A stretch of 64,000 nucleotides of DNA from Chitinophaga sp. YR627 (lineage in GTDB: Bacteria; Bacteroidota; Bacteroidia; Chitinophagales; Chitinophagaceae), in assembly GCF_900114995.1 (NCBI RefSeq), contig NZ_FOUX01000001.1, forward strand, positions 1,550,001-1,614,000, read 5' to 3'. Below the pieces are notes generated by a model. That model worked only from the letters and a program-made list of their open reading frames with translations. It did no database searches and was not told the DNA's origin. A program made the position numbers and the translations under genes. Position 1 is the stretch's first letter. Every line of letters starts with the position of its first letter. Positions 7,140-16,797 of the stretch are shown here, piece after piece.

Positions 7140-9615
7140 GGCGTTAGATTATTCAACTCATTATTTTGCTCTTTTTCTTTTTTGAATTCCAGTAATCCAA
7201 ATTTCCAGGTAAAATTAATGGCTACAGAACGGAATGGTATTTTACGGATACTTGTCGTTGTAAAATTAGAACCATAAATATCCAGTTTCTGTGTTACATA
7301 TTCATTGAAGGGATTGATGGCATTTAAAGCGATACTAGCCTTTTTGTTCCATAACTGTTTTCTTATGGCAAAGCTATAAGTTGTCAGGGAAGGATATTTA
7401 CCCTGTACCTCATTTCTCGCTGAATTGAAATTTCCAAAAAACTCCGCAGCAATCAGACTGCTGATCTGATAGGTAGCATTCAGATTCATACGATAATTAA
7501 AGCTTGTTCTGGTGCTACCCGCATCGATCGCATTGATGATCTGACGATGAAACATGAAGATATTGGTTCTGATACCCAATTTGCTACCCAGGTGTAAATC
7601 GCTGAATAGATTGAACCCTGTATTGTTTTCGGTGCCAATATTCTCGCGGCTGCTTACGGACGCATTTAGATACACTGAATCGCCCACCTGCAGTGATGGG
7701 TAATATCTGACATAAGGCTGTATATCATGGCTATTATGCCGGTAAAAGGCGGTAATCATAAAAGAACCGAGCTTATTAAGGTCCTTACTATAACTCAATT
7801 CAACACGTTGTCCTAATTCAGGTAGTAAATATGGATTACCGGCAGTGACATTCTTAGGATCGCTTGTATTAATGAAAGGGTTCAGATCTCCATAGTCAGG
7901 TCGCTCAATTCTTTTGGAGTAGCTTAATTTCAATACATCGTTCTCAGATAGCTTTTTAGAAAGGAAGATAGAAGGAACCAGGGTATTATAACCAGGTGTT
8001 TTCACCTGTTGTTGTGCATTTGAATAGTAGGAGGATATTTCTGTACGTTCATATCTGGTGCCTGCTTTTACCTCAAACAGATTGGCGACAGGGAAAGCAA
8101 CTTCTGCATAGCCGGCATATACCTTTTGATGATAATCCAGGTTATTAGACAATGAACTATCATAGATATATAATTTGCCGTCTGGCAGGAATCCCTGTAC
8201 GGCCGCGTCACTGCTTATATCAAGAAATGTTGTCTTAATACCGGTTGTCAGGATTACTTTTTTTGATAGCGGCTGACTGTAATCCAGTGCGATCTGTGTT
8301 TCATTTTCTTTGCCGGGATTTCGGTTTCTTACGCCGTAGTATATAGCATTCTCTGGTAAGGAGAATAATTCATTACTTGATTGCAGTGAGGATCGTCCTA
8401 TACTGGTATTGACTGAAAACTCAAGCTCCTGATCCTCCTTGTCAAATGATCTTTTGTAGTTAAAGGCAGCGTCTATGTTATGGGACCGGTTAGTTGTACT
8501 GGTGTTATTTATGCTTAATATATTCCCGATCACATTACCAGGGTAGTCCTTTGTTACCTGCGATTGGTTAATTAAACCACTGTTATCATTACCAAAAATG
8601 TTGTAATTAAACGATGCTGTAAAACTATTATACTTTTTATATACCCAGTCCAGTCCTATACCCGTTTCTACACCATACCTTTTAACGCGTGTCTTTCCTT
8701 CCTGAAATAGCCAATCGTTCACTTTATTAATAGTATCTATGGAATTACGTTGATTGGTATAGGGCGTATTGACAGGTAACCGGGAGTTGCCACTCACAAA
8801 GGCGTTAAATCCGAAATTATTATTTCTGGCGTTGAAGTTAAACGACCCATTCTCCATACGGGTACCTGCTGTCAGGGAAATATTCCCATTAACGCCCTTT
8901 ACAGTGGTCTGTTTAAGAATGATATTGATAATTCCTCCTAATCCCTGTGCATCATACTTCGCCCCCGGATTAGCAATTACTTCAACGCTCTTAATCTGAC
9001 TTGCCGGAATAGACTGGAGTACATCGGCTACATTGTTCCCGAACGCCGTAGATGGCTTCCCATTAATTAGAAACCGGATGCTTCCATTACCGGCCAGCTG
9101 AACATTCCCGTCTACATCTACAGATACCTGCGGCACTTTTTTCAGAATATCAGTGGCAACTCCACCTTGTGAGGTTAAGTCTTTTTCAGCATTAAAAATC
9201 ATTTTATCAATCTTATTGTCAATAAGTTTTGACTGTGCCGTAATAGTAACAGCTTGTAGCGTCCTTTGATCTACCGGGAGTTTAATTACCGGAATAGTGA
9301 CTGTTTGATTTTTTGCTATTTTAATAGACGGAATCTCGAAAGATTTATATCCGATGAATTCAACAACGATCCTGTAAGTGCCGGAATCCAGACCAGATAT
9401 GGTAAATTGTCCATTTGAGCTGGTCGTTGTACCGGTAAGGGGTTTGGTAGATGGTATAGGGTATACAGTTATTGTAGCATATTCCAAGGGGGCTGCTGCG
9501 CTTGCTTCAAGCACCTTTCCTGTAATAGTCCCGTTTCCATGTCCGGGACTTCGTTCCTGCGATGATGCGCCCAATGACATGCTATCAGGATAACAATAGC
9601 CAGTAGTTTTCTCAT
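7136..9615 (-). pseudogene. Outer membrane beta-barrel protein with N-terminal frameshift
   Basis: The main frame encodes about 814 residues: a carboxypeptidase-regulatory-like domain (TITGKVLEASAAAPLEYATITVY...), a TonB-plug-like region (SIPASQIKSVEVIANPGAKYDAQGLGGIINIILK), and a long barrel ending in strands of the OMP_b-brl_3 type. No signal peptide exists in this frame. The ATG at 9615 opens a perfect signal peptide (MRKLLAIVILIAC) in the neighbouring frame. A single-base deletion near 9580-9585 would account for the split. As written, the protein would start at an internal ATG (9580) and could not be exported. Either the gene is dead or the read has an error. Confidence 0.8.
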
Positions 9616-9772
9616 TCTTATTATATTTTATAGACCGCAAACCTAACGGGTGAATCTGAAAACATCCTGAGGCCAACTTAGGTGTAATTATATTAAAGCG
9701 ATCTTTATGATTATAATGAGGTCATATTATACAATCAGACTGCCTGCAGCATGGATATTGGGATGTGTTGAA

Positions 9773-10412
9773 CTATTGAATACTGGAGGGCAATATTCCA
9801 AAATGCTTCCTGAAAGAGGTGGAAAAATGGGCAATTGTAGCATAACCAGCCAGCATCGCAGTTTCGGCAACGGATTTCCCCGCATGTAGATCCTTCATAG
9901 CATGCTTCATTCGCCTATCATTAAAATAGCTCCAGATAGTCGTTCCATACTTCTTTTTGAAAGCCTGCTTCAAAGTTGTCTCATTTGAGTCCAGTTCCTT
10001 TGCCAGATCAATAATCGTAAAGTCTCTCTTTCCCCGATATTCATCCAGGATTTCTTTTGCCTTCGTCGCCAGAGCAGCATGTTTTTCCCGTAGTGGCTGC
10101 CCTTCAAAGATTGGCTTAGGCGTTTCCAATAGCGTAACCATTAATTCTAATGATTTAGCTTCAATAAATGGGTCGTAATCTTTCTTCTTTTTGCCGGGCG
10201 CTTATCAGACTATTAATAATGGGGGCGAATACCTCATCGAGCGGAAATGGCTTTTCCTGCAAATAGATATTATGCTTATGAGGGATGAGCGGTAATTTAT
10301 TTATCCATCCGGTTTTATCCGGCGAAATCAGTTTGCAAAAGAATTCGTTTTTTATCCGAAGTTCACTGCAAAGTAAAGGCTGAATTCTGAAGCCTTTCTG
10401 AAATACGATCAC
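9773..10412 (-). pseudogene. AraC-type DNA-binding protein split by a frameshift
   Basis: Two adjacent minus-strand frames make one protein. The first (10412-10161) ends ISARQKEERLRPIY. The second reads KKKDYDPFIEAKSLELMVTLLE and then two helix-turn-helix units (FTIIDLAKELDSNETTLKQAFKKKYG and KSVAETAMLAGYATIAHFSTSFRKHFG). The junction is a run of five A residues (CAAAAAG) near 10185. One extra A explains the shift. The joined product would be about 210 residues, starting at a GTG at 10412, and is short for the family. It sits next to the frameshifted outer membrane protein. Confidence 0.75.
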
Positions 10413-10436
10413 GGGAAGTTATAAATGTCTCAGAAA

Positions 10437-10486
10437 GTGAATAAAGTATAAAACCGCTTCATGGGCAGGCCTAATACTTTATTCAC
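10437..10486 (-). terminator. Hairpin terminator after the secreted cupin gene
   Basis: A perfect 13-bp inverted repeat (GTGAATAAAGTAT/ATACTTTATTCAC) with a 24-base loop lies just after the stop of the minus-strand cupin gene. Confidence 0.6.
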
Positions 10487-10498
10487 CCGGAATATGAA

Positions 10499-10948
10499 TT
10501 ATTGCACTTTAGGTGTCTTTTCTGTCTTCCATTTAATAACATAGTACACGGCCTGCGTGGTACCTGCATTTTTAATACCATGCAGTTGATTGGATGCCTG
10601 GAAAATGACGGAGCCTGGACCGACACGTTTAGTCGTCTTGTTCACTGTCGATTCAACTGTTCCTTCTTTGATAATGATCAGTTCTTCGTCAGGATGTTGG
10701 TGTGGAGGATGAGGTGCTTCTCCTGGATTCAGGGTAGTTACATGTAGCTCCAGTTCGTCCAGTGTCGGTGTAGGCGCCTGAAGGAATTGCCGCTTTTCTC
10801 CTGTTTTGGTAGCTTCAACCTTTATTTTATTCCAGTCGTATATTGTAGATGATAAGGGTACCTGCTGATCATTATGCGCAATGATAGCCATGGGTATGCA
10901 CATTATTAGTGCAGTGATACATACATAGGTGATTTCTCGTTTTGTCAT
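10499..10948 (-). CDS. Exported cupin-domain protein
   Basis: A 149-residue protein starting MTKREITYVCITALIMC, a likely signal peptide with cleavage near IIA-HN. The cupin core is visible: LHVTTLNPGEAPHPPHQHPDEELIIIKEGTVES, then GPGSVIFQASNQLHGIKNAG. The probable metal ligands are the His residues of PHPPHQHPDEE and the later QLHG. The substrate is not known. It stands alone on the minus strand, followed by a strong hairpin. Confidence 0.8.
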   Translation of the reverse strand: MTKREITYVCITALIMCIPMAIIAHNDQQVPLSSTIYDWNKIKVEATKTGEKRQFLQAPTPTLDELELHVTTLNPGEAPHPPHQHPDEELIIIKEGTVESTVNKTTKRVGPGSVIFQASNQLHGIKNAGTTQAVYYVIKWKTEKTPKVQ

Positions 10949-11048
10949 TATACGTGGTTTAGGTATAACTAATTTACAAAACGTTGTTTACAGGTTGAAT
11001 AGGAATTTCAGTATTTCTCCTTTTCAAATAACTTTGCTGCTCCCCGGC

Positions 11049-11642
11049 TCATTTATCCTTTTTTCGAAAGTATTGCCTTTTAACACGGCTGAGCGTATCC
11101 TTGTTAAGACCTAAATAGGACGCAATGATATGCTGTGGGAATCGTTCAAAAAGTTCAGGATAGCATTCAACAAAATCAGTATAACGTTTTTCTGCCGTTG
11201 AACCTATTGCAGACATTAATCTCCTGTTATTAGCAATTTGGTTCCGCTCGTCAAGATGCCGTAGCATTTCACAGAACGCGGGCACTCTCTTCATTAGCTC
11301 AAAGGTATCTTCCCGGGTGACGTAAAGCAGATCACAGTTCTCCCATGCATCGATGTTATATAGACTGGATGTCTGCATCGACCAGCTTTCCCGGTCTCCC
11401 ATCCACCAGCCCTCCACACCCAGTCTTACAATATGTTCAATACCCTTATCATCGACTGAATACATTCGCATAGCACCTTTAACGATAAATGCAAAATGCT
11501 TGCACAGATCGCCTTCCTGTAGCATAAATTGTCTTTTTCTCAATCTGGATGCAACGAACGTCTGTGTCACTAATGCCTTTTCGTCGTCTGAAAGTGGGTC
11601 GGGACTGAATTTCTGAAGATAGTCAAAGAAAACATCATGCAT
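11049..11642 (-). CDS. Crp/Fnr-family regulator
   Basis: About 197 residues from the ATG at 11642, which I prefer over the GTG at 11690. The cyclic-nucleotide-binding-like domain shows KRQFMLQEGDLCKHFAFIVKGAMRMYSVDDKGIEHIVRLGVEGWW. The C-terminal part is short and ends PQHIIASYLGLNKDTLSRVKRQYF, a degenerate helix-turn-helix of the kind common in Bacteroidota. The arginine that binds cyclic AMP is not evident, so the ligand may differ. It is divergent from the hydrolase at 11959, with an inverted repeat between them. Confidence 0.85.
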   Translation of the reverse strand: MHDVFFDYLQKFSPDPLSDDEKALVTQTFVASRLRKRQFMLQEGDLCKHFAFIVKGAMRMYSVDDKGIEHIVRLGVEGWWMGDRESWSMQTSSLYNIDAWENCDLLYVTREDTFELMKRVPAFCEMLRHLDERNQIANNRRLMSAIGSTAEKRYTDFVECYPELFERFPQHIIASYLGLNKDTLSRVKRQYFRKKDK

Positions 11643-11813
11643 GTTTAAGCGCGCATATTTTTTAACATTAAATACAAAAGGTCGAAGCACAAATATAAAA
11701 CTAATACCATCTTTTTCGCAGTCTCTTTAAATACACAATACTTAAACTATTGATATGGTGTGACTTGCGAAACATTATCTTTCCTCCAGCATCCTCATTT
11801 AAGAAAGAGAATT

Positions 11814-11845
11814 AAAAAAACATAGACAAATGTCTACGTTTTTTT
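11814..11845. promoter_or_regulatory. Inverted repeat in the divergent region of the Crp/Fnr and hydrolase genes
   Basis: The arms AAAAAAACATAGACA and TGTCTACGTTTTTTT match at 14 of 15 positions around an AA centre. The core TAGACA-AA-TGTCTA is a perfect palindrome. Both flanking genes read away from it, so a terminator is unlikely, and an operator for the neighbouring Crp/Fnr protein is plausible. Confidence 0.45.
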
Positions 11846-11958
11846 ACGGCAAATGTCATCTTCCTGTTTGTCTCAGAACATGAAATTTGCCTCATCAAAA
11901 AAGTCAGTTTTCAACGGTAACGCAACGTTCAATTATTTAACCATACAATTTTCAAAAC

Positions 11959-12612
11959 ATGCCAAACATTGTAAAAAGAGGCCTTGATGCTTTGTTGCGT
12001 CCTGAAGACAGTATTGTAGTGCTGATCGACCATCAGCCTTTCCAGTTCGCTAATCTGAATAGTCACGAGCCTACGATGGTTATTAATGCCACTACGGGGC
12101 TTGCAAAAGCAGCAAAGATCTTCAAGGTGCCTACTATTCTCACTACAGTTGTGGAAGAACGTGGCGGTTTCATCATCAAACAGATCCAGGATGTATATCC
12201 GGCACAGAAACCGATCAATCGTACCTGGATCAATACCTGGCAGGACCCTGCCGTGACAGAGGTTGTTGCAAAGAGCGGGCGTAAACAGCTCATCATTGCC
12301 GGCTTATGGACAGAGGTTTGTGTAGCTATGCCAGCCATTCAGGCCGCAGCAGAAGGTTATGATGTATTCGTTGTTACGGATGCCTCCGGATCAGTTTCGA
12401 AAGAGGCGCACGATATGGCAGTACGCCGTATGGAACAACATGCCATTACGCCGATCAACTGGGTAGCGGTTGTTTCCGAATGGCAACGCGATTGGGCCCG
12501 TCTAGAGACAGCTGCTGAATTAGCGGGTCTGATGATGGAACATACTGGTGCAACCGGTGTCGCATATGCCTGGGAACAGCAGTTGCTGGCTACGCCTGTA
12601 CCGGCGAAATAA
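11959..12612 (+). CDS. Isochorismatase-like cysteine hydrolase (YcaC type)
   Basis: The 217-residue protein has the catalytic triad of the isochorismatase superfamily: D24 in VLIDHQPFQF, K84 in PAQKPINRTW and C121 in GLWTEVCVAMPA. The length and C-terminal extension (WQRDWARLETA..) are those of YcaC-like hydrolases, whose physiological substrate is undefined. Related enzymes hydrolyse nicotinamide or other amides. It is cytosolic (no signal peptide). A 12-bp perfect hairpin follows directly. The divergent Crp/Fnr gene is the likely controller. Confidence 0.9.
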   Translation: MPNIVKRGLDALLRPEDSIVVLIDHQPFQFANLNSHEPTMVINATTGLAKAAKIFKVPTILTTVVEERGGFIIKQIQDVYPAQKPINRTWINTWQDPAVTEVVAKSGRKQLIIAGLWTEVCVAMPAIQAAAEGYDVFVVTDASGSVSKEAHDMAVRRMEQHAITPINWVAVVSEWQRDWARLETAAELAGLMMEHTGATGVAYAWEQQLLATPVPAK

Positions 12613-12627
12613 TACCGATATGATATC

Positions 12628-12662
12628 AAAGCAACATCCGGGTTATTTCAGGATGTTGCTTT
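12628..12662 (+). terminator. Hairpin after the hydrolase gene
   Basis: A perfect 12-bp inverted repeat (AAAGCAACATCC/GGATGTTGCTTT) with an 11-base loop starts 15 bases after the stop codon. Confidence 0.7.
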
Positions 12663-12797
12663 GGTTTATATGAACACGCCTATATACTGATATAACGGAG
12701 GGGGCTGCCATTCTGATTGAATATGACGTGAACGGGGGAGAGGGAGGAGATAGGCAATGAAACAGTAAACTAATTATCAAGCTTTTATAAATCGAAA

Positions 12798-13193
12798 ATG
12801 ACCAATAAAGAAATCGTAACAAAGGCCATGAAAGAATTTTTCACTGACCGCGATCAGACAGCTATAGAACGTTACTGGCATAAAGATTATGTACAACACA
12901 ACCCCTCCATGACTGATGGGCATGAGGGACTGAAAGGGCTTCTGGCTTTTATTGATCCGGCATTCAAATGGGAACCTGGTATTCTGATAGAATCAAACGA
13001 TCTCGTCCTGGCACACAGTCAGGTTCAGGGTTGGGGACCCGCTCCATTGATCGTGGTTGACATCTTCAGATTAGAGAACGGAAAGATCGCAGAACATTGG
13101 GACGTGGTGCAGTCTGAAGTACCTGCTTTGAAAACCGCCAGCGGCAATCCGATGACCTCATTCAATTACTCAAATCCGGCTCATGAACAATAA
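12798..13193 (+). CDS. SnoaL-like NTF2-fold protein
   Basis: A 131-residue protein with YWHKDYVQHNPSMTDGHEGLKGLL near residues 26-48 and VVDIFRLENGKIAEHWDVVQ near 85-105. This is the SnoaL-type pattern of many bacterial predicted ester cyclases, with the conserved YxQHNP and EHWDVxQ motifs. Function at the substrate level is not known. It overlaps the next gene by 11 bases, so the two are co-translated. Confidence 0.85.
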   Translation: MTNKEIVTKAMKEFFTDRDQTAIERYWHKDYVQHNPSMTDGHEGLKGLLAFIDPAFKWEPGILIESNDLVLAHSQVQGWGPAPLIVVDIFRLENGKIAEHWDVVQSEVPALKTASGNPMTSFNYSNPAHEQ

Positions 13194-13497
13194 TTTATCG
13201 GGTAAATCATTCCTGGCTGATCTTGGAGCCTTCCGATCTGAGCTATTCTTCGAGTTAAATGACGTATTACTCTTCAGGATCGTTGAAGGCGGAGGACCAG
13301 GAGAACAAGGACATACCGAGCGCGTAAATATCACAATCGCTGAAGTACGTCCAGGCGTTTATATGGTCGCCTGGAAAGAAGCGACGGGTGCAACAGTGAC
13401 GCATATTGAAGATCACGAAAACGGGATATTATATAGTAATGCCACCTTGCCGGATGGAAGCTTTTATACGATGAAAGGCACTATCCGGCCTTTATAA
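13183..13497 (+). CDS. MoaF-like lipocalin-fold small protein
   Basis: The 104-residue product has the pattern LAGKSFLADLGAF..ELFFELNDVLLFRI, then VNITIAEVRPGVYMVAWKEATGATVTHIEDHENGILYSN. It resembles MoaF-related calycin/lipocalin-like domains that are often encoded beside NTF2-like or SDR genes. It starts inside the preceding SnoaL-like gene (11-base overlap) and precedes the pirin gene by 66 bases, so an operon of three is likely. Role unknown. Confidence 0.7.
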   Translation: MNNNLSGKSFLADLGAFRSELFFELNDVLLFRIVEGGGPGEQGHTERVNITIAEVRPGVYMVAWKEATGATVTHIEDHENGILYSNATLPDGSFYTMKGTIRPL

Positions 13498-13563
13498 GGC
13501 TGACGACATTTAAGGTGAGGATAATATCGCCAGTGACCATTAATTAATGAAAACAAAATCAGT

Positions 13564-14463
13564 ATGAATAAGAAGAAAAGTAGTTTTTCAACACAGGGAC
13601 AAAGAGCGGATATTGGCGAACTCGAAATATACCGGATATTGGGTAACAGATATGCAGATGCTGTAGGCCCTTTCGTCTTTTTAGATCATATCGTACCAAA
13701 GACGCAGACAAAGGTCAATAAAACCGGTACCGGGGCTCACCCACACAGGGGTATCGCTACTTTAACCTATATTATCAGTGGGGAAGATGAGCACTTTGAT
13801 AGTGCAGGGAACTATGCCATGGTGCATTCCGGAGGCGTTCAGTGGATGAATGCCGGTAATGGGATCATCCATGATGAGACGCTGAACTATGATTCCCGGA
13901 CTGACTCCAGAATAACGCACGCCTTTCAGTTCTGGATCAATCTTCCGGCCGCGATCAAAGCTCAGAAACCAGCCTATCTCGCTATTGAAGGCAATGAGGT
14001 ACCTGTAAAAGATCTGTCGGAAGGAAAGGGATGGATGAAAGTGATCGTCGGTTCATTTGAGGAGTTGAGGTCTGCTATTCCGGATTACTCAGCGCAGTTC
14101 CTTTACCATATTCATCTGGAAGCCGGTGCCAGTTTCACGACTGAGTTTCCTGATGATGTTGAAGTAGCAGCCTTTCTGCCGCTGCATACGGCTATATTAA
14201 ATGATGAACATTTCGATGCCGGAGACTTTATAGAATTTGACAGGAATGCAGGTACTATCGAACTTAAAAATGAAAATAATGAAGCCTGCGATTTTATCCT
14301 GTTCGGTGGTGAACGTTATAAGGAGCCGATTGTCGCTGAAGGGCCTTTTGTCATGAATTCCAGGCTGGAAATTGCTAATGCCTACAGGGAATTTTATAAC
14401 GGCGGATATGGGAAAATAGACTATGAAAAGCAACGGGCAAAGATATCAGGTAGCAAGGCCTGA
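13564..14463 (+). CDS. Pirin-family protein (bicupin)
   Basis: A 299-residue two-domain cupin. The N-terminal pirin signature is clear: GPFVFLDHI, GAHPHRGIATLTYIISGEDEHFDSAGN, GGVQWMNAGNGIIHDE. The metal ligands H59, H61, H103 and E105 are all present. Characterised bacterial pirins show quercetin dioxygenase activity or redox regulation, and which applies here is open. It is preceded by the SnoaL/MoaF pair and followed by a Crp/Fnr gene on the same strand. Confidence 0.92.
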   Translation: MNKKKSSFSTQGQRADIGELEIYRILGNRYADAVGPFVFLDHIVPKTQTKVNKTGTGAHPHRGIATLTYIISGEDEHFDSAGNYAMVHSGGVQWMNAGNGIIHDETLNYDSRTDSRITHAFQFWINLPAAIKAQKPAYLAIEGNEVPVKDLSEGKGWMKVIVGSFEELRSAIPDYSAQFLYHIHLEAGASFTTEFPDDVEVAAFLPLHTAILNDEHFDAGDFIEFDRNAGTIELKNENNEACDFILFGGERYKEPIVAEGPFVMNSRLEIANAYREFYNGGYGKIDYEKQRAKISGSKA

Positions 14464-14567
14464 TCCGCTTATCGTATACATTACTGAGCTTCCTGATGAG
14501 GTGGCTGCAATTACATTTTTTATCATATGGTAAACGACAGGTTTGTAATAAATGCTATATTTCACCG

Positions 14568-15137
14568 ATGGAAGCGCTGATTAATCTTTTATTGCAATTC
14601 GGCGATCTGAACAAACAGCAGATCGATCTTATTCTAAGTAAGGCCAGAGTGATTGAACTCAAAAAGGACGAATACTTTTCCGAAGCCGGAAAGATACCGA
14701 GATATGTCGGGTTTGTTTTAGAGGGTGTATTCCGCTTTTGTTATTATAATAACAGGAATGAAGAGATCACCAATTATTTTATTGATGAAAATAACTTCGT
14801 GGCAGACAACCAGCGCTTTGAAACGCAGGTAGAGGCAGTGGAATATATACAGGCAGTCACTGATAGTAAAGTCCTCGTGTTTACAAAGAAAGACTGGGAT
14901 GAGATCTCCAATACTATCGTAGGCTTTGAGATGATCAAGGCTAACATTGTTAAAAAATGTCTGACAGTAGCAATGGAACGAAGGAGTCCGCTGGTATCGG
15001 AGGATGCCACCACCCGATATCTGAGCTTTCTCGAAAACTTCCCGATGCTTATCAACCGCATACCGCTTTCTTATATCGCTTCATACCTGGGCGTTACACA
15101 GCAATCCCTGAGCAGAATCCGGAAGAATATCCGTTAA
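14568..15137 (+). CDS. Crp/Fnr-family regulator
   Basis: A protein of about 189 residues from the ATG at 14568, which fits the family better than the upstream ATG at 14496. The sensor domain includes VIELKKDEYFSEAGKIPRYVGFVLEGVFRFCYYNNRNEEITNYF. The C-terminus ends PLSYIASYLGVTQQSLSRIRKNI, the short HTH typical of Bacteroidota members. It precedes an SDR gene by 76 bases on the same strand, so it may control that gene and the pirin group. Confidence 0.88.
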   Translation: MEALINLLLQFGDLNKQQIDLILSKARVIELKKDEYFSEAGKIPRYVGFVLEGVFRFCYYNNRNEEITNYFIDENNFVADNQRFETQVEAVEYIQAVTDSKVLVFTKKDWDEISNTIVGFEMIKANIVKKCLTVAMERRSPLVSEDATTRYLSFLENFPMLINRIPLSYIASYLGVTQQSLSRIRKNIR

Positions 15138-15213
15138 CAGTGCTTTTTACCATGTGGTAAATATTTTTCGGTCTGTATTGCCAATATTTGCAACATTCAT
15201 TAAACAAAAAAAG

Positions 15214-16077
15214 ATGAGCAGAAAGATCGTATTAATAACAGGAACAAATAGCGGATTCGGTTGGCTAACCGCCCAGAGTATTGCGGCTTTAGGTCACCAG
15301 GTATACGCAACTATGAGAGATACCGGTGGTAAAAATGCAGAAAAGGCGAATGCACTCTCAGCAGTGAAGAATGTCACTGTGCTGGATGTGACACTGACCG
15401 ATGACGAAAGTGTAAAACAGGCTGTGGAAACTGTCATCGCGAAGGAAGGCACCATTGATGTACTGGTCAATAATGCCGGTTTTGCTATGAATGGGGTAGC
15501 AGAGAGCTTTACTACTGCGGATGTGCAAGCCGTATTCGATGTAAACGTTTTTGCACCCTGGAGGTTGATCAGACAGGTCCTGCCGGCTATGCGTAAACAA
15601 TCAGATGGACTGATCATTAATGTCACCAGTGGGTTCGGAAGGGTTTCATTTCCTTTTGCAACAGTATATAGCGCATCAAAGTTTGGTCTGGAAGGGTTAA
15701 GCGAAGGTTTACATTATGAGCTGAAGCGTTTAGGTATTGATGTGGCCATCGTACAGCCAGGGGCATTTCCTACCGAAATGGGGCAAAAGACGCAGCCGGC
15801 ATCTGAGTCTTCAATATTTCAGGATTATAGCGCTATTGCGGATATGCCTAACAAGATGGTGGGTGCAATGACACAATTGATCCAAACCGCTAATCCTAAT
15901 CCTCAGGATGTTGCCGACGCCATTGTCAAATTGATAAATGTTGAAAAAGGTAAAAGACCATTAAGAACAGTTGTAGATCCGACGACCGGAGAATATATTG
16001 AAGCGATCAACAAGGCAATAGAACCTCAGTTTGCAGAGGCTTTAAAACGCTTTGGCATGGGAGAGTTACTGGATTAA
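15214..16077 (+). CDS. Classical SDR oxidoreductase
   Basis: A protein of 287 residues from the ATG at 15214. It has TGTNSGFGWLTAQSI (cofactor turn), NNAGFAMNG near 88, INVTSGFGRVSFPFATVYSASKFGLEGLSEG with Tyr-x3-Lys near 150-160, and QPGAFPTEM. This matches the common SDR group annotated as NAD(P)-dependent dehydrogenases acting on unknown carbonyls. The upstream in-frame ATG at 15154 would add a leader and is not favoured. A hairpin follows at 16103. Confidence 0.9.
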   Translation: MSRKIVLITGTNSGFGWLTAQSIAALGHQVYATMRDTGGKNAEKANALSAVKNVTVLDVTLTDDESVKQAVETVIAKEGTIDVLVNNAGFAMNGVAESFTTADVQAVFDVNVFAPWRLIRQVLPAMRKQSDGLIINVTSGFGRVSFPFATVYSASKFGLEGLSEGLHYELKRLGIDVAIVQPGAFPTEMGQKTQPASESSIFQDYSAIADMPNKMVGAMTQLIQTANPNPQDVADAIVKLINVEKGKRPLRTVVDPTTGEYIEAINKAIEPQFAEALKRFGMGELLD

Positions 16078-16102
16078 AGTGAAAGTGACGTAATTATGTA
16101 AT

Positions 16103-16123
16103 GGCAGTAGTAAAACTACTGCC
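16103..16123 (+). terminator. Hairpin after the SDR gene
   Basis: An 8-bp perfect stem (GGCAGTAG/CTACTGCC) with a 5-base loop lies 25 bases after the stop codon. Confidence 0.5.
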
Positions 16124-16289
16124 GTTGCCATTTAATGTCTATATATCATAAGACACAGGAAAACAAACATATCAGATAATGAGAAATCATACATGAATTC
16201 CAGGTGGGGCAGCCATTTCATACTCCTGTTGATTGCATGCTATGAAATTAATAGTTTGATGATATATTTACACCAAAATTCAAAAATCA

Positions 16290-16712
16290 ATGTCTTCTAA
16301 GTTAAGGACCATTCTGACACTACTCATTTTCGTCACAACAGCCGTACATGCACAGCAATATGCGGGAAAACTGAAGATCGAAAAGTTAGTCGACACCACT
16401 GTCAACTCTATCGGCCAGAAAATCGCATACCCACAGTTTAAGGATGCAAAGGTTACAATGGCGAAAATCACTTTTCCTCCAGGAGAGACTACAGGATGGC
16501 ACAAACACCTGATCCCTGTGTTTTCTTATGTACTGCAAGGTACATTGACAGTTGAGATAGAGGGGCACCAGCCCGCTGAATATAAGGAAGGTGCAAGTTT
16601 TGTTGAATCTTATGATACCTACCACAAAGGCACTAATAAAGGCGATACTGATGTCGTGTTATTTGTTGTGTACCTCGGTGGCGACGGACAGCCGCTGGCC
16701 GTTAAGAAATAA
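16290..16712 (+). CDS. Exported cupin-domain protein
   Basis: A 140-residue protein with a signal peptide (MSSKLRTILTLLIFVTTAVHA, cleaved before QQYAG). The cupin motif VTMAKITFPPGETTGWHKHLIPVFSYVLQGTLTVEIEG contains the usual His pair (WHKH) and a following Glu/His set. Secreted cupins of this type are common and of unknown substrate. The gene stands alone, converging on the beta-propeller gene. Confidence 0.82.
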   Translation: MSSKLRTILTLLIFVTTAVHAQQYAGKLKIEKLVDTTVNSIGQKIAYPQFKDAKVTMAKITFPPGETTGWHKHLIPVFSYVLQGTLTVEIEGHQPAEYKEGASFVESYDTYHKGTNKGDTDVVLFVVYLGGDGQPLAVKK

Positions 16713-16797
16713 TGAGCTGAAGCATATTTGTTTCTTGCGATTGACCGCCTGCCCGGAAAGTCATAATCCCGGGCAGGAGTCAACGCGGAATATGATG

